Shown here: in pieces, positions 34,474-43,935 of the stretch
Layout of the letters: every line of letters begins with the position of its first letter
Numbering within the stretch: position 1 is the stretch's first letter
Source of the DNA: Aquimonas sp041395245
GTDB lineage: Bacteria > Pseudomonadota > Gammaproteobacteria > Xanthomonadales > Xanthomonadaceae
NCBI GenBank assembly: GCA_041395245.1
Contig: JAWLAY010000016.1
Coordinates: 1-64,000, forward strand
Direction of reading: 5' to 3'
DNA length: 64,000 bases
Translations under genes and position numbers: made by a program
The notes under the pieces: model-generated
Database searches by the model: none
The model's input: only the letters and a program-made list of their open reading frames with translations
What the model was told of the DNA's origin: nothing

Positions 34474-35802
34474 ATGCTCAGCACACGAATGTTTGTAACG
34501 CCTCGTCGGCTTTCCACCTTCGCATGGGTGTTGGCATTGCTTACTTGCGGCGCCTTCGCAAGCAATCCATCCGTCGATCCTGACGCGTTCGACTGGACGG
34601 CCATCCGCAAACAGCTGCCGGAGTCGATTTCGAGCTCGACACTGTGGCCCAGCACACCGGCAAGCAACGAATTTGGCCATGCTATTGCGGCGGATGGCGA
34701 CACCGTACTGATCGGCGCACCTCAACATGCCATGTGGTATCCCCAAGCCGGGGTGGTGTACGTGTTTACCCGTAATAACGGCGCGTGGACGCGACAGATG
34801 GTGCTGTACGCCAACGACGGCCAGCAGGACGACTACTTCGGCTGCTCAGTCGCCCTGACTGGCAACACCGCCGTGGTCGGTGCCTGCGGTGACGACGTGG
34901 GTGGCAACGTGGATCAAGGGTCGGCCTATGTGTTCACACGAAGCGGGACCACCTGGAGCCTCGACCAGAAACTCACCGCTTCCAATGGCGCTGAGGGCGA
35001 CCACTTCGGGCAAGCGGCCGCTGTTGACTACACCGGCGGGTTCTACACTGCAATCGTCGGTGCGCCCTACACCGACCGTCCGTCGAGCAGTCTGATCCGC
35101 GTTGGTAACGCTTACGTTTTCAAGCGTTCTATCTTTTCCAGCTCCTGGTTTCAGCAGAGCATTCTCAGCTGGGACGCCATCGGCTGGATTGGCAGCGACG
35201 ACCAGTTCGGTTATTCGGTCGCAATCGAAGGCAATCAACTACTGATTGGCGCACCGGGAATCACTACGTTCAGCGCTCATCCTGACAGCGGGATCGCCGC
35301 TCGCTTTGTCCGCAGCAATACGACGGCGCCATTTTCTTACAACAGCCTTGAATCAAGCGGAGAGTCTGGCTCACGATATGGGGCGGCCGTTGCGATGCAG
35401 GGCAACCGCTACGTGATCGGCGCGCCGACATCCACACCGTACTTCTACAGCGGTCGTGGGGCGGTCGAGCTTTGCGACGATGATTACTGCCGATTCATCC
35501 ACAAACCGGCTACGGGAAACTCTGACGAATTCGGCTCGAGCGTTGCCATCGACGGCGACACCGTTATCGTCGGCGCAGCACAAAGCGATGACTTGGCCAA
35601 CGCTGGCGGTTGGGCGGGCATTTACAGCTGGTCGTCCGGCGCGTTCCTGGGATCGATCAGCTATGGCCCCATTGGTGACATTGCACACCGCGGCTATGCC
35701 GTTGCAATGCAAGACGGCTACGCCTTTGTCGGCATCCCGGGTGAGGATGCGGTGGTCGTGGTTGGCGGCTACAACGATCTGCATGCCGACGGATTCGAGT
35801 AG
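34474..35802 (+). CDS. Exported FG-GAP-like beta-propeller protein with C-terminal GFE motif
   Basis: 442 residues. Signal peptide at residues 1-32 (VLALLTCGAFA). The body holds at least six propeller repeats of the form FGxSVAxxGxxxxIGAP...GAxYVF, as in integrin-like FG-GAP proteins. The C-terminus is HADGFE. GGGAGAG precedes the ATG. Preceded by a 35-bp element in common with the upstream RCC1 protein and followed after 53 bp by a Ser/Thr kinase gene. Function unknown; a surface or secreted adhesin-like role is possible. Confidence 0.8.
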   Translation: MLSTRMFVTPRRLSTFAWVLALLTCGAFASNPSVDPDAFDWTAIRKQLPESISSSTLWPSTPASNEFGHAIAADGDTVLIGAPQHAMWYPQAGVVYVFTRNNGAWTRQMVLYANDGQQDDYFGCSVALTGNTAVVGACGDDVGGNVDQGSAYVFTRSGTTWSLDQKLTASNGAEGDHFGQAAAVDYTGGFYTAIVGAPYTDRPSSSLIRVGNAYVFKRSIFSSSWFQQSILSWDAIGWIGSDDQFGYSVAIEGNQLLIGAPGITTFSAHPDSGIAARFVRSNTTAPFSYNSLESSGESGSRYGAAVAMQGNRYVIGAPTSTPYFYSGRGAVELCDDDYCRFIHKPATGNSDEFGSSVAIDGDTVIVGAAQSDDLANAGGWAGIYSWSSGAFLGSISYGPIGDIAHRGYAVAMQDGYAFVGIPGEDAVVVVGGYNDLHADGFE

Positions 35803-35855
35803 ATTGCTGCGCGACGCACGACCTCGACGTTCGCAGGATTTGCTCAGGTGATGAC

Positions 35856-38285
35856 GTGAGCCAACTATCAAGCGCCGAATGGCGATGCGTTCAGGATTGC
35901 TTTTCCAGCCTGCTGGATGCGCCTATCGATCAGCATGCTGCGCTGATCGAGGCCGCTGGGCTGGACGCCGACTTACAGGCAGAAGTGCGCGCCCTGTGGG
36001 CGGCGAACACGTCGAGCGGACCACTGGATCAGGGCTTGGCCCCCTTGCTGCCCAGACTTCCTTCTGCACCCTCGCTGCCGTCGGGCAGCGAGGTCGCTGA
36101 TTGGCGGATCGAACGCTTGCTCGGTCGCGGCGGCATGGGCGAGGTCTATCTGGCCCATCGCATGAATCGCGAGTTCCAGCAGACCGCCGCCCTGAAGTTG
36201 CTGCGCGCGGATCGCGTGAGCCGCCAGGCGTGGCTGCAATCCGAGCGGCGCCTGTTGGCGACGCTGGATCATCCCGGCATCGCGCGTCTGATCGATGGCG
36301 GGGTGAGCGAGGATGGGCGGCCGTTCATGGCCATGGCCTACATCGAAGGAAACACACTGACGCAATGGTGTGCGCAGGAGTTGCCTTCGCTGCAGGTGCG
36401 ACTGAAGGTGTTTCTGGCGCTGTGCGACGCGGTCAGCTACGCGCACGGAAGACTGGTGATCCATCGCGACCTGAAGCCGGGCAACGTACTTATCGATGCG
36501 GAAGCACGACCACATCTACTGGATTTCGGTATTGCACGACTGCTGGATGACGCGGTCTACGAGCAGACCACGACGGTCTGGCCATTGACGCCGAGTTTCG
36601 CAGCACCGGAGCAATTGCGCGGCGAAACGCAAACCACCGCGACCGACATTTTCGGATTGGGAGGTCTGTTGTACTTCCTGCTGACGGAATCCAGCCCGTG
36701 GCAAGGCGAAGGTGCCGCACTGCCGGTCGCGCTACGGCGAGCCTTGCAGGGCGACATCACGGCACCAAGTCGAGTTGAATCAAGTGCCCTCCCCTTCAGT
36801 GCCAACGAACTGCGCGGCGATCTGGATGCGATTGTGCTGAAAGCCATGCGATCGGACCCTTCGCAGCGCTATGCCAGCGCGGCCGATCTGGCAGCCGATG
36901 TGCGCCGCCATATGAATCGCGAACCCGTGCTCGCCAGATCGGGTTCACGCAGCTATCTGCTGCGTCGCTTTGTCCGGCGACATCGACTGCCCCTGGCCGC
37001 CGCCGCTTCCGTGCTACTGCTCTCCATCGGGAGCACCGTGGTCATTGGATGGCAAGCGCAACGCCTGGCGACCGAGCGCGATATCGCGCGCGCCCAAACC
37101 GCCAAAGCCGAAGCCATCAGCCAGGCGGTGCTGACCATGTTTCGCAACGTCAGCGAGTTCGGCAAGACGGATGAGATCGAGGCGGGAGACCTGCTGGCTG
37201 ACAACGCGCGTCGGGTGATCGACAGCTATGACGGTACGGACCCACAGGCAGCGGCGATGGTCATCGCGCTGACTCAGATCTATCTGCAACTGGACGATGT
37301 CCGCAGCGCGCGCCAACTGATTGAACAGGCGCAGGCACGAGGCATCGACAACGCGGACCCCGAAGCGAAGGCGCAATTCCAGTTGGCGATGGGACTGATT
37401 CTGGGCGCCAGCGGCGACACCTCGGCGGCCCTGGCCGCATTGGATGCCAGCGATCGCACCTGGTCTTCACAGCCGCAGCGCTACTGGCGTGAGCGTCTGG
37501 AATCGCACGCGGCACGTGCGCAATGGCTGCGACTGAACGGACAACGTGATGCGGCGATCCAACTGCTGCAATCGGACCTGCCGGAAGCGGAACAGCGGTA
37601 CGCGCAGGAACCACGCGAACTGTTGTTGCGTTACGCCAACCTCTCCACCCATTTGCTCGAATCCAATCGACTGCCGGAAGCCGATGACCTGTTGGGCCGC
37701 GCGCAACACCTGCTGACACGGCATCCGTCCCTGCAAGCCAGCTCCGCAGGTCTGGCCATTCTGCAACTGCGCGCCAGTTGGCAATCACGCATCGGTCAAC
37801 TGGAGGAAGCGGAACAAAGTCTGCTCAAGTTGGTTCAACAACGTCGCGCAGTACAGGCTGACTCCGCCGGTCTCGGCATGGACCTGCTCAGCCTGGGCAA
37901 GGTCCAGATGTCCTTGCAGCGCGACGCGGCGACGGAGAATCTGACCGAATCGGAACGTCTTTTGACGACCTACCTCGGCAGTCAGAGCGTGCCGGCGCTG
38001 GTCGCGAGCACACTGCTATGCGAAGCGGAAATTCAGCAAGGCGGAAAGGAGCGAGCCGAAACGCGACTCCGCGACTTGCGGGAGACGCTGCTGGCCCAGC
38101 CTGATCCACTCCTGCGGGGGCTTTTCCATCGCGCCCATGCACGTCTGATGCTCGCCGACGGTGATCGAAAACGCGCTGCCGACAGCCTCGGAGCGGCAAC
38201 CGAGCTGTTCCAGCAGGCAGGAAATGGCGGCAGCCCGTATTTGGCCTCGCTGCAGCCCCTGCGCGAGCAACTGGAAACACGCTGA
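35856..38285 (+). CDS. Membrane Ser/Thr protein kinase with TPR sensor region
   Basis: 809 residues from GTG 35856. An 80-residue helical N-terminus precedes a Hanks-type kinase domain (residues about 84-345): glycine loop LLGRGGMGEVYLAHR, catalytic loop VIHRDLKPGNVLID and HLLDFGIARLL in place of a canonical DFG-Leu. A transmembrane helix at about 373-395 is followed by some 400 residues of TPR-like repeats outside the membrane. It is convergent with an ECF43-like sigma gene 27 bp away; such kinase-sigma pairs are known in EcfP/PknT. It probably phosphorylates that sigma factor. Confidence 0.88.
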   Translation: MSQLSSAEWRCVQDCFSSLLDAPIDQHAALIEAAGLDADLQAEVRALWAANTSSGPLDQGLAPLLPRLPSAPSLPSGSEVADWRIERLLGRGGMGEVYLAHRMNREFQQTAALKLLRADRVSRQAWLQSERRLLATLDHPGIARLIDGGVSEDGRPFMAMAYIEGNTLTQWCAQELPSLQVRLKVFLALCDAVSYAHGRLVIHRDLKPGNVLIDAEARPHLLDFGIARLLDDAVYEQTTTVWPLTPSFAAPEQLRGETQTTATDIFGLGGLLYFLLTESSPWQGEGAALPVALRRALQGDITAPSRVESSALPFSANELRGDLDAIVLKAMRSDPSQRYASAADLAADVRRHMNREPVLARSGSRSYLLRRFVRRHRLPLAAAASVLLLSIGSTVVIGWQAQRLATERDIARAQTAKAEAISQAVLTMFRNVSEFGKTDEIEAGDLLADNARRVIDSYDGTDPQAAAMVIALTQIYLQLDDVRSARQLIEQAQARGIDNADPEAKAQFQLAMGLILGASGDTSAALAALDASDRTWSSQPQRYWRERLESHAARAQWLRLNGQRDAAIQLLQSDLPEAEQRYAQEPRELLLRYANLSTHLLESNRLPEADDLLGRAQHLLTRHPSLQASSAGLAILQLRASWQSRIGQLEEAEQSLLKLVQQRRAVQADSAGLGMDLLSLGKVQMSLQRDAATENLTESERLLTTYLGSQSVPALVASTLLCEAEIQQGGKERAETRLRDLRETLLAQPDPLLRGLFHRAHARLMLADGDRKRAADSLGAATELFQQAGNGGSPYLASLQPLREQLETR

Positions 38286-38312
38286 ATCGGTCGCGGCGAC
38301 ATGCCGCGCCAC

Positions 38313-38900
38313 TCAGTCGCTCATCTGTTGATGAATCCAGGCTTTGGCCTGCAACCAGTGGCGACGGACCGCGCGCTCACTGATCCCCAGCATGCCTGCG
38401 ATCTCGGACTCGGTCATGCCAACGAAAAAGCGACATTCGACCACCTGGACCAGCACCGCATCGTAGCGACCAAGCGACTCCAGCGCCTCGCCGAGTCGCA
38501 CCATCTCGTCATCCGCCTGCGCGCCATCCGCGATGTCCTCGGCCACGTCCATCGACTCCGGTCGGACCCCGGCGCCCCGTTTGAGCGCAAGCCGATCACG
38601 CGCCGCATCGACCAAAACATGTCGCATCGTCTTGGCTGCAACCGCCAGAAAATGAGCCTGGCTCTGCCAGCCAACTTGCCCGACCAGCTTCAGATAGGCT
38701 TCGTTGAGCAGGGCCGTGGTTTGCAGTGTCGCCGCGCCGCCAACCCGGAATCGCTCATGCCGAGCCAAGCGACGCAGTTCTGGATACAGCGCGGCAACCA
38801 ACACGTCCACGCTCCGCGCTTCGTGTCTGATCGGTGCACCCTCGTTGCTGTCTACCGTCTCGTCCATTGCCTTGCCCTCGCACCCGGCTTGCGCGTTCAC
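38313..38900 (-). CDS. ECF43-like sigma factor (TIGR02999-type)
   Basis: 195 residues. Region 2 contains LYPELRRLARHERFR and TLQTTALLNEAYLKLV. Here the acidic DAED stretch of ordinary ECF factors is replaced by Thr-Thr-Ala-Leu-Leu-Asn. In the ECF43 group this replacement allows activation by Thr phosphorylation. Region 4 has VVECRFFVGMTESEIAGMLG and the recognition helix SERAVRRHWLQAKAWI. It is convergent with the Ser/Thr kinase gene and divergent from a VWA-protein gene. No anti-sigma gene is adjacent. Confidence 0.85.
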   Translation of the reverse strand: MNAQAGCEGKAMDETVDSNEGAPIRHEARSVDVLVAALYPELRRLARHERFRVGGAATLQTTALLNEAYLKLVGQVGWQSQAHFLAVAAKTMRHVLVDAARDRLALKRGAGVRPESMDVAEDIADGAQADDEMVRLGEALESLGRYDAVLVQVVECRFFVGMTESEIAGMLGISERAVRRHWLQAKAWIHQQMSD

Positions 38901-39071
38901 CCCAGCCTATGTCCGCCCGTGAAACACCCCGTCGACATGAACACGTTTTACCTTCTGCACCCGGTAACGCGCACGTGGATCTTGAGCGGTCCATCTCGGA
39001 CATTTACCACAGCTCGTCCGGTTGCCCGCCTCTGCACCGTATACCGATTCTCCGACCACCGAGACCAAACC

Positions 39072-40049
39072 ATGCGCCAACAAGTCACCGTCTTCCTTTC
39101 TGCCATGTTGGTAAGCAGCTTGCCCATCACCGTCACGCATGCGGCCGAACACGCCGCGCAGTCTATTCTCGTGCTCGATGCCTCCGGTTCGATGTGGGGC
39201 CAGATCGACGGACGCAGCAAGATCGAAATCGCCCGTGAGGCAGTCGATGGAATGCTCACCGATTGGCAAGGAGGTGACCTGGGTCTGATGGCGTATGGCC
39301 ATCGCCGCAAAGGCGATTGCAGCGACATCGAGTTACTCGTTCCGGTCGGCGCCGTCGATGCCGCGCACCTGCGCCAACAGGTCGGCGCGCTGCAGCCCAA
39401 GGGCATGACGCCGATCAGCGCCGCCGTGCGCGCCGCCGCCGAACAACTGCGTTTCACCGAACAGAAGGCAACCGTCATACTGGTCAGTGACGGCGAAGAA
39501 ACCTGCGATGCCGATCCCTGCGCCGTTGCCGACGAACTGGAACAACTTGGCGTCGACTTCACAGCGCATGTCATTGGCTTCGATATCCAGGAAGGCAGCG
39601 TGGCGCAATCGCAATTGGAATGCCTGGCAACGCGTACCGGCGGTCGTTACATCGCCGCCAGTGACACCCGGGCGCTGAACGAGGCGCTGGATGCGGTCAC
39701 CGAAACGGCCACGGTGTCTGCGGTCGAGGGCGAGGCCTGGATCGAAGGCGTCGCCCTGGAAGCCGAAAACGGCGTCTACATGGACCCGAATGGGCAGAAT
39801 CCAGCGGTGCGATCCGTCGAATTCCATGTCGGACAGACGGCTGACGAGTGCCAGGCCCTATGCACTGCCGACCCCGGTTGTGCTGGCTGGCATTACGAGC
39901 CGACGGGCAGCTACTTCGTCGAGTACCCGCGCTGCTTCATGCAAGGCTTCACGTTCGCCGTGCGCCTGCGCGAAGAAGGCGAAGGCTGGGTTGCCGGGAT
40001 CAAGCCCGGCGTCAAACTGATACAGCTGGAGCCGACCAGCGAACCTTGA
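39072..40049 (+). CDS. Exported VWA-domain protein with PAN/Apple-like C-terminal domain
   Basis: 325 residues. Signal peptide at residues 1-24 (ITVTHA). The von Willebrand A domain (30-215) has an intact MIDAS DASGSMWG and the later Thr/Asp sites (KGMTPISAA; LVSDGEETCDADPC). Residues about 235-325 form a Cys-rich PAN/Apple-like module (FHVGQTADECQALCTADPGC, GWHYEP). This combination suggests an extracellular adhesion or binding protein. The ATG 39072 begins the signal peptide. An ECF43-like sigma gene is divergent. Confidence 0.8.
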   Translation: MRQQVTVFLSAMLVSSLPITVTHAAEHAAQSILVLDASGSMWGQIDGRSKIEIAREAVDGMLTDWQGGDLGLMAYGHRRKGDCSDIELLVPVGAVDAAHLRQQVGALQPKGMTPISAAVRAAAEQLRFTEQKATVILVSDGEETCDADPCAVADELEQLGVDFTAHVIGFDIQEGSVAQSQLECLATRTGGRYIAASDTRALNEALDAVTETATVSAVEGEAWIEGVALEAENGVYMDPNGQNPAVRSVEFHVGQTADECQALCTADPGCAGWHYEPTGSYFVEYPRCFMQGFTFAVRLREEGEGWVAGIKPGVKLIQLEPTSEP

Positions 40050-40103
40050 CGGCCGGATTTTCCGTCAATCCCGGGCCATGCCTCGGCGCTTCGGGCAAGC
40101 GCC
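40046..40103 (+). terminator. Two tandem hairpins behind VWA gene
   Basis: TTGACGG-N9-CCGTCAA (40046-40068) overlaps the stop codon of the VWA gene, followed by GGCGCTT-CGGGC-AAGCGCC (40085-40103). No T-run follows, so the first may be an attenuating hairpin and both may only partly terminate. Confidence 0.45.
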
Positions 40104-40171
40104 CGGGTGCACACTGACGCGGTCTGACGGGCCTATACTCGCCCGCACACATCCAGCAACGGAGCGGTTGT

Positions 40172-41836
40172 ATGGAACGGGTCTTGTGGGGGTTGCGCCT
40201 GTTTTTGGTGGTTCTTGCTTTGGGTTCGTTGGACTCGCACGCACAAAACGTGCCCGAGGTTGATTGCGCTGTGTTGGCGCCGGTCAGTGGCGGGCACTGT
40301 GCGGTCACGCCGGGCAATGGCGATTCGATGTTGCTGCAAGGCGATGTGCTGGCACCGTTTCTGATCTATCGTGGCGGTGGTGTGCTGATCGATGCTGCCG
40401 GTGAAATCAGTTGCGTCGGCTGTGGCTGCAGTGCGCCCGACGCCACCGTGGTGCGTTGTCCCGAGACGGTCATTTCGCCGGGATTGATCAATGGCTATGA
40501 CCACATCACCTTCAACCAAAACCCGCCCGCCGAGGATACTGGCGAGCGCTATGAGCAGCGGCATGACTGGCGCCAAGGTTTACGCGGGCATACGCCGATC
40601 AATGCCTTTGGCAGCGCGAGCGCCAATCAGGTCCGCTGGAACGAATTGCGCCATCTGATCGCAGGCACTACCGCCGCCTCCAGCAGTGGTGGTCAGGCGG
40701 GGCTGATCCGTAATCTGGAAAACAGCACCAATCAAGGTCTGGGCCTAACCGTGCATCGGCGGGCGACCTTCCCACTGGGTGACAGCAACGGGCTACAACT
40801 CAGTAGTGGATGTACCTACCCGGACATCGACACGGCGGCGGAGATCGCGGCCTATCCCGCCTACTTGCCGACCATCGCCGAAGGCATCGATGCCGAGGCG
40901 CGCAATGAGTTTCTTTGCACCAGTGATCAAGGCGGCGCCGGCAGCCAGAACCTGATGCAGCCGCACACGGCGATTGGCAAGGGCTTGGGATTGACGCGTG
41001 CTGATTTCGAATTGATGGCCGCTCAAGGCACCGCCTTGATCTGGAGTCCGCGCTCCAATCTGCGGTTGTATGGCGACACCGCGCGTATCGGCAATACCGA
41101 GGGCGTGGAACTGGCACTCGGCACCGACTGGATGGTCACCGGCTCGATGAACATGCTGCGCGAATTGCGCTGCGCGGATGACTTCAATCGCGACTACCTC
41201 GACGAGCGACTCAGCCAACGCCAACTGTGGGCGATGGCCACCAGCAATGCGGCCAACCTGACGGCGACCGGCTCGCGCATCGGCCGTCTGGCCAGCGGTT
41301 ACGTCGCCGATATTGCCATCTTCGATGCGTCGGTGCGCAGCGATTACGCGGCGATTCTGCGGGCCGATCCCGCGGATGTGGTGTTGGTGATGCGCGCGGG
41401 CGAGGTGCTGTTCGGCGAGGCCAGCACGGTCGATGCCATCAATGGCGTGGGCGTTTGCGAAAGCCTGACCGTCTGCGGCGGCGCACGCGCGCTGTGTCTG
41501 CAATCGGAGATCGGCATGCCTTTGGCCGACCTACAGGCTGCACAGTCACCGGGTGTGTATCCGCTGTTCTACTGCGCCGAGCCCGATGATGAGCCGAGCT
41601 GCGTTCCCTCCCGCGCGGCCTCGGTCAATGGCTCCACGATCTATACCGGCATACCAACGACGAACGACAGCGATGGCGATGGTATCCCCAACGCCTCGGA
41701 CAACTGCCCCAGCGTGTTCAACCCGATTCGCCCGCTCGACATCGGCGTGCAGCCCGATAGCAACGACAACGGCATTGGTGATGATTGCGAACCCTGGGCC
41801 AGTCCCTTGCTGTTCAAGCATGGCTTCGAGTCGTGA
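40172..41836 (+). CDS. Exported amidohydrolase-family protein with Ca-binding repeat and C-terminal GFE motif
   Basis: 554 residues. Signal peptide (1-25) is followed by an amidohydrolase fold: SPGLINGYDHITF occupies the position of the metal-binding HxH motif, QPHTAIGKGLGL carries a later His, and LALGTDWMVTGS the final Asp. The first His of HxH is Tyr here, so activity may be altered. Residues about 500-545 form a thrombospondin type 3-like calcium repeat (DSDGDGIPNASDNCP, DSNDNGIGDDCE). The protein ends LLFKHGFES. TATACT at 40134 is a possible -10 element. Confidence 0.78.
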   Translation: MERVLWGLRLFLVVLALGSLDSHAQNVPEVDCAVLAPVSGGHCAVTPGNGDSMLLQGDVLAPFLIYRGGGVLIDAAGEISCVGCGCSAPDATVVRCPETVISPGLINGYDHITFNQNPPAEDTGERYEQRHDWRQGLRGHTPINAFGSASANQVRWNELRHLIAGTTAASSSGGQAGLIRNLENSTNQGLGLTVHRRATFPLGDSNGLQLSSGCTYPDIDTAAEIAAYPAYLPTIAEGIDAEARNEFLCTSDQGGAGSQNLMQPHTAIGKGLGLTRADFELMAAQGTALIWSPRSNLRLYGDTARIGNTEGVELALGTDWMVTGSMNMLRELRCADDFNRDYLDERLSQRQLWAMATSNAANLTATGSRIGRLASGYVADIAIFDASVRSDYAAILRADPADVVLVMRAGEVLFGEASTVDAINGVGVCESLTVCGGARALCLQSEIGMPLADLQAAQSPGVYPLFYCAEPDDEPSCVPSRAASVNGSTIYTGIPTTNDSDGDGIPNASDNCPSVFNPIRPLDIGVQPDSNDNGIGDDCEPWASPLLFKHGFES

Positions 41837-41866
41837 TGCGCGACCCCACGGCATGTCACTGACCCC

Positions 41867-42088
41867 ATGGGCCTCGGCTTTTATCTGATGTTCGCGACCG
41901 CGATCTTGATCCATCGGATCGCCGAAGCGGATGGAAAGACCGGCTGGGTCTGGTTCGGGGTGAATCTCTGCGTGAGCCTGCTGCTCGGCAAGTTTTTCGG
42001 CCTGACGGTGGTCATCGGCCTGATTGGTTTTGCGCTCACCTTTGGCCTGATGTTCCTACACAACCTGCTGCGCTCAGACCACGCCTGA
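41867..42088 (+). CDS. Small membrane protein
   Basis: 73 residues with two hydrophobic helices (about 3-18 and 26-62, the latter probably two segments). It follows the amidohydrolase gene by 30 bp on the same strand. I do not recognise a family. Confidence 0.5.
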   Translation: MGLGFYLMFATAILIHRIAEADGKTGWVWFGVNLCVSLLLGKFFGLTVVIGLIGFALTFGLMFLHNLLRSDHA

Positions 42089-42142
42089 TTGATCGGTGTG
42101 CCGGGCGCTTGAGCAACCGGCACACCACCCAGGATTCCGCCG

Positions 42143-43621
42143 TCAGAGCGTCCGCGCATAACGGAACTGCGCGCGACGCACGGTGTATTCGGCGTTGCCG
42201 CCGACCAGTTGCGCCCTGACCTTGAGCTGCTCGGGACCGTGTTCCAGCAACTCGACCACCCGCGCACCGCCGTGTTGGGTGTAGAGCCGAACCTGCTTGC
42301 CAACCAGCGGACGCAGCGCATTCCAGTCCAGTTGCTCGGGGTCGCGTCCACGCACAATCCAGTCGTCATCGTCACCCGACGCCGGGGCTCGGACGGGTTC
42401 GCTTGCTGGCGCGGGCGGCGCGGGCTTCGACGCGACAGGTGCGGTGACGACAGGCGCGGCTGTCGCAACCGACGCCGCTATCGATAGTGCCGTCGGCACC
42501 GGCGTCGGGTCGGGACGTTCGCCCTCTTGCTGCGCCAGCGCCGCCTTTTCGCGCTCCATCAGCAGCCAGGTCGGCAAACGACTGTCCATGCCCGCCAAGG
42601 GCCGCTCACGCACAGGGGTAAGCCGCGTCAGCATGGATTGTTCGTCGCGCTCCATGCGCAGCGTCATCTGCGACAGCGATTCCATGGAACCGCGCACCTC
42701 GTAGAAAACCTCCGACGGCAGCGCAGGCGAATAGGCCACGTTCAAGCCCAAGGTCCCGCCGTCCCGCGCGAAACGCCGGTAGTCCGCCATGCTGTCGGCG
42801 TCCATCTGCACGCCGTAGTGCTGCATCAACCGTTGCACAGCGTCCATATGCCGCTGCACGAAGGCGCTCTCGTCGATGCCCGCGGCCTGCGCGCAAAACT
42901 GGTTGCGCGCCTTGACGAAACCCGCGTCGACGACTTCCACATGTTCGCCGCCGATTTCGGTCGACATGTAATCCAGCACCAAGGCATTGCTGCCGCCCAG
43001 CAAGGTCTCCTTGCGCGTTGCCCTGACCGTGGACACCCCGGCGACTTCCAGGCTGACTTCGACATTCAGCTCGCTGCCATCGATGTCGTAGTCGAACACC
43101 AGTTTGGGTTCGGCGGGCGGCAGGCCCAGCGCTTCGTAGTCGTAGCGCGAGAAGTGGTAGACATCCTTGCAGCCTTCGGCATCGAAGGGGGATGCCACAT
43201 CGGTCGAGAACGGCCCCAGATCGCCGAGACTCGGGTCCAGCAATTCCTCGTGTCCGCGCACATTCAGCAATTCGAGATGGATGCGGTCCACCTGGATGCG
43301 ATGTTTGCGCTTCTTGGTGAACAGATTGCGCGCCACCCAGAACCAGCCGGGCGTTTCCGCGACCACATAGTCGGCATGCAGGACCGTCTCGCCGGTTTCC
43401 TCGTCGATGATGTTGAAGTCCTTGGCGTACAGATCGCCATCCCATTCGAACCAGGCCGCACGAAAGGTCGATTCGACATCGCCATAGGCGACCAGAATGC
43501 TGCGGGCGATGAAGTACTGCGCGCGATCCAGGCCCCACCAGCCCAGCGCCGCCAGCGCGAAGATGGCGAGCAGGACGCTTTTCAGCGTGATCGGCGTTTG
43601 GTCGGTCGACTTGTTTGCCAT
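42143..43621 (-). CDS. Membrane-anchored protein of unknown function
   Basis: 492 residues from ATG 43621 (MANKSTDQT), preceded by AAGGAAA. One N-terminal membrane helix (about 15-33, LLAIFALAALGWWGL) anchors a large periplasmic region. Residues about 385-430 form an Ala/Pro/Val-rich linker. The last 70 residues (DWNALRPLVGKQVRLYTQHG) form a compact SH3-like module. The N-terminal region (residues 50-130) reads like an AsmA/DUF748-type barrel strand region, but I cannot assign it firmly. Convergent with the small membrane protein gene. Confidence 0.65.
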   Translation of the reverse strand: MANKSTDQTPITLKSVLLAIFALAALGWWGLDRAQYFIARSILVAYGDVESTFRAAWFEWDGDLYAKDFNIIDEETGETVLHADYVVAETPGWFWVARNLFTKKRKHRIQVDRIHLELLNVRGHEELLDPSLGDLGPFSTDVASPFDAEGCKDVYHFSRYDYEALGLPPAEPKLVFDYDIDGSELNVEVSLEVAGVSTVRATRKETLLGGSNALVLDYMSTEIGGEHVEVVDAGFVKARNQFCAQAAGIDESAFVQRHMDAVQRLMQHYGVQMDADSMADYRRFARDGGTLGLNVAYSPALPSEVFYEVRGSMESLSQMTLRMERDEQSMLTRLTPVRERPLAGMDSRLPTWLLMEREKAALAQQEGERPDPTPVPTALSIAASVATAAPVVTAPVASKPAPPAPASEPVRAPASGDDDDWIVRGRDPEQLDWNALRPLVGKQVRLYTQHGGARVVELLEHGPEQLKVRAQLVGGNAEYTVRRAQFRYARTL

Positions 43622-43890
43622 GCGGCGCAGTTTCCTTGCTGTGGCCGCGTCGCCGCCGCCGTAACCCCTGGAGCGCGGCAGCTTAACGGCATTCACCGCG
43701 TGCGCAAATCGACATGAACGGGTGTGGTCGGACGCGGCCCGCCTGCGCTCGCCGCACTCGCGATTCGGGCGTCAATTTTTTCTCCGCCAAAACATTGACA
43801 TCACTACCGCGCGCCTAAAGGTGCCGAAAAACGCCTTCATCCTGTTGTTTTTGTTGTGGATATTCAGCATGCAGCGGTGCGTCAGAACTC

Positions 43891-43906
43891 CGGCACACCC
43901 CTTGCA
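43891..43906 (+). promoter_or_regulatory. Sigma-54 promoter before fliL
   Basis: CGGCACACCCCTTGCA matches the -24/-12 consensus TGGCAC-N5-TTGCA with correct spacing (GG and GC 10 bases apart). It lies 30 bp before the fliL ATG. RpoN with FleQ-type activators governs class II flagellar genes in this group, which fits. Confidence 0.8.
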
Positions 43907-43935
43907 TTTGAGCTGACAATTCCAAGGAGCAAGTC

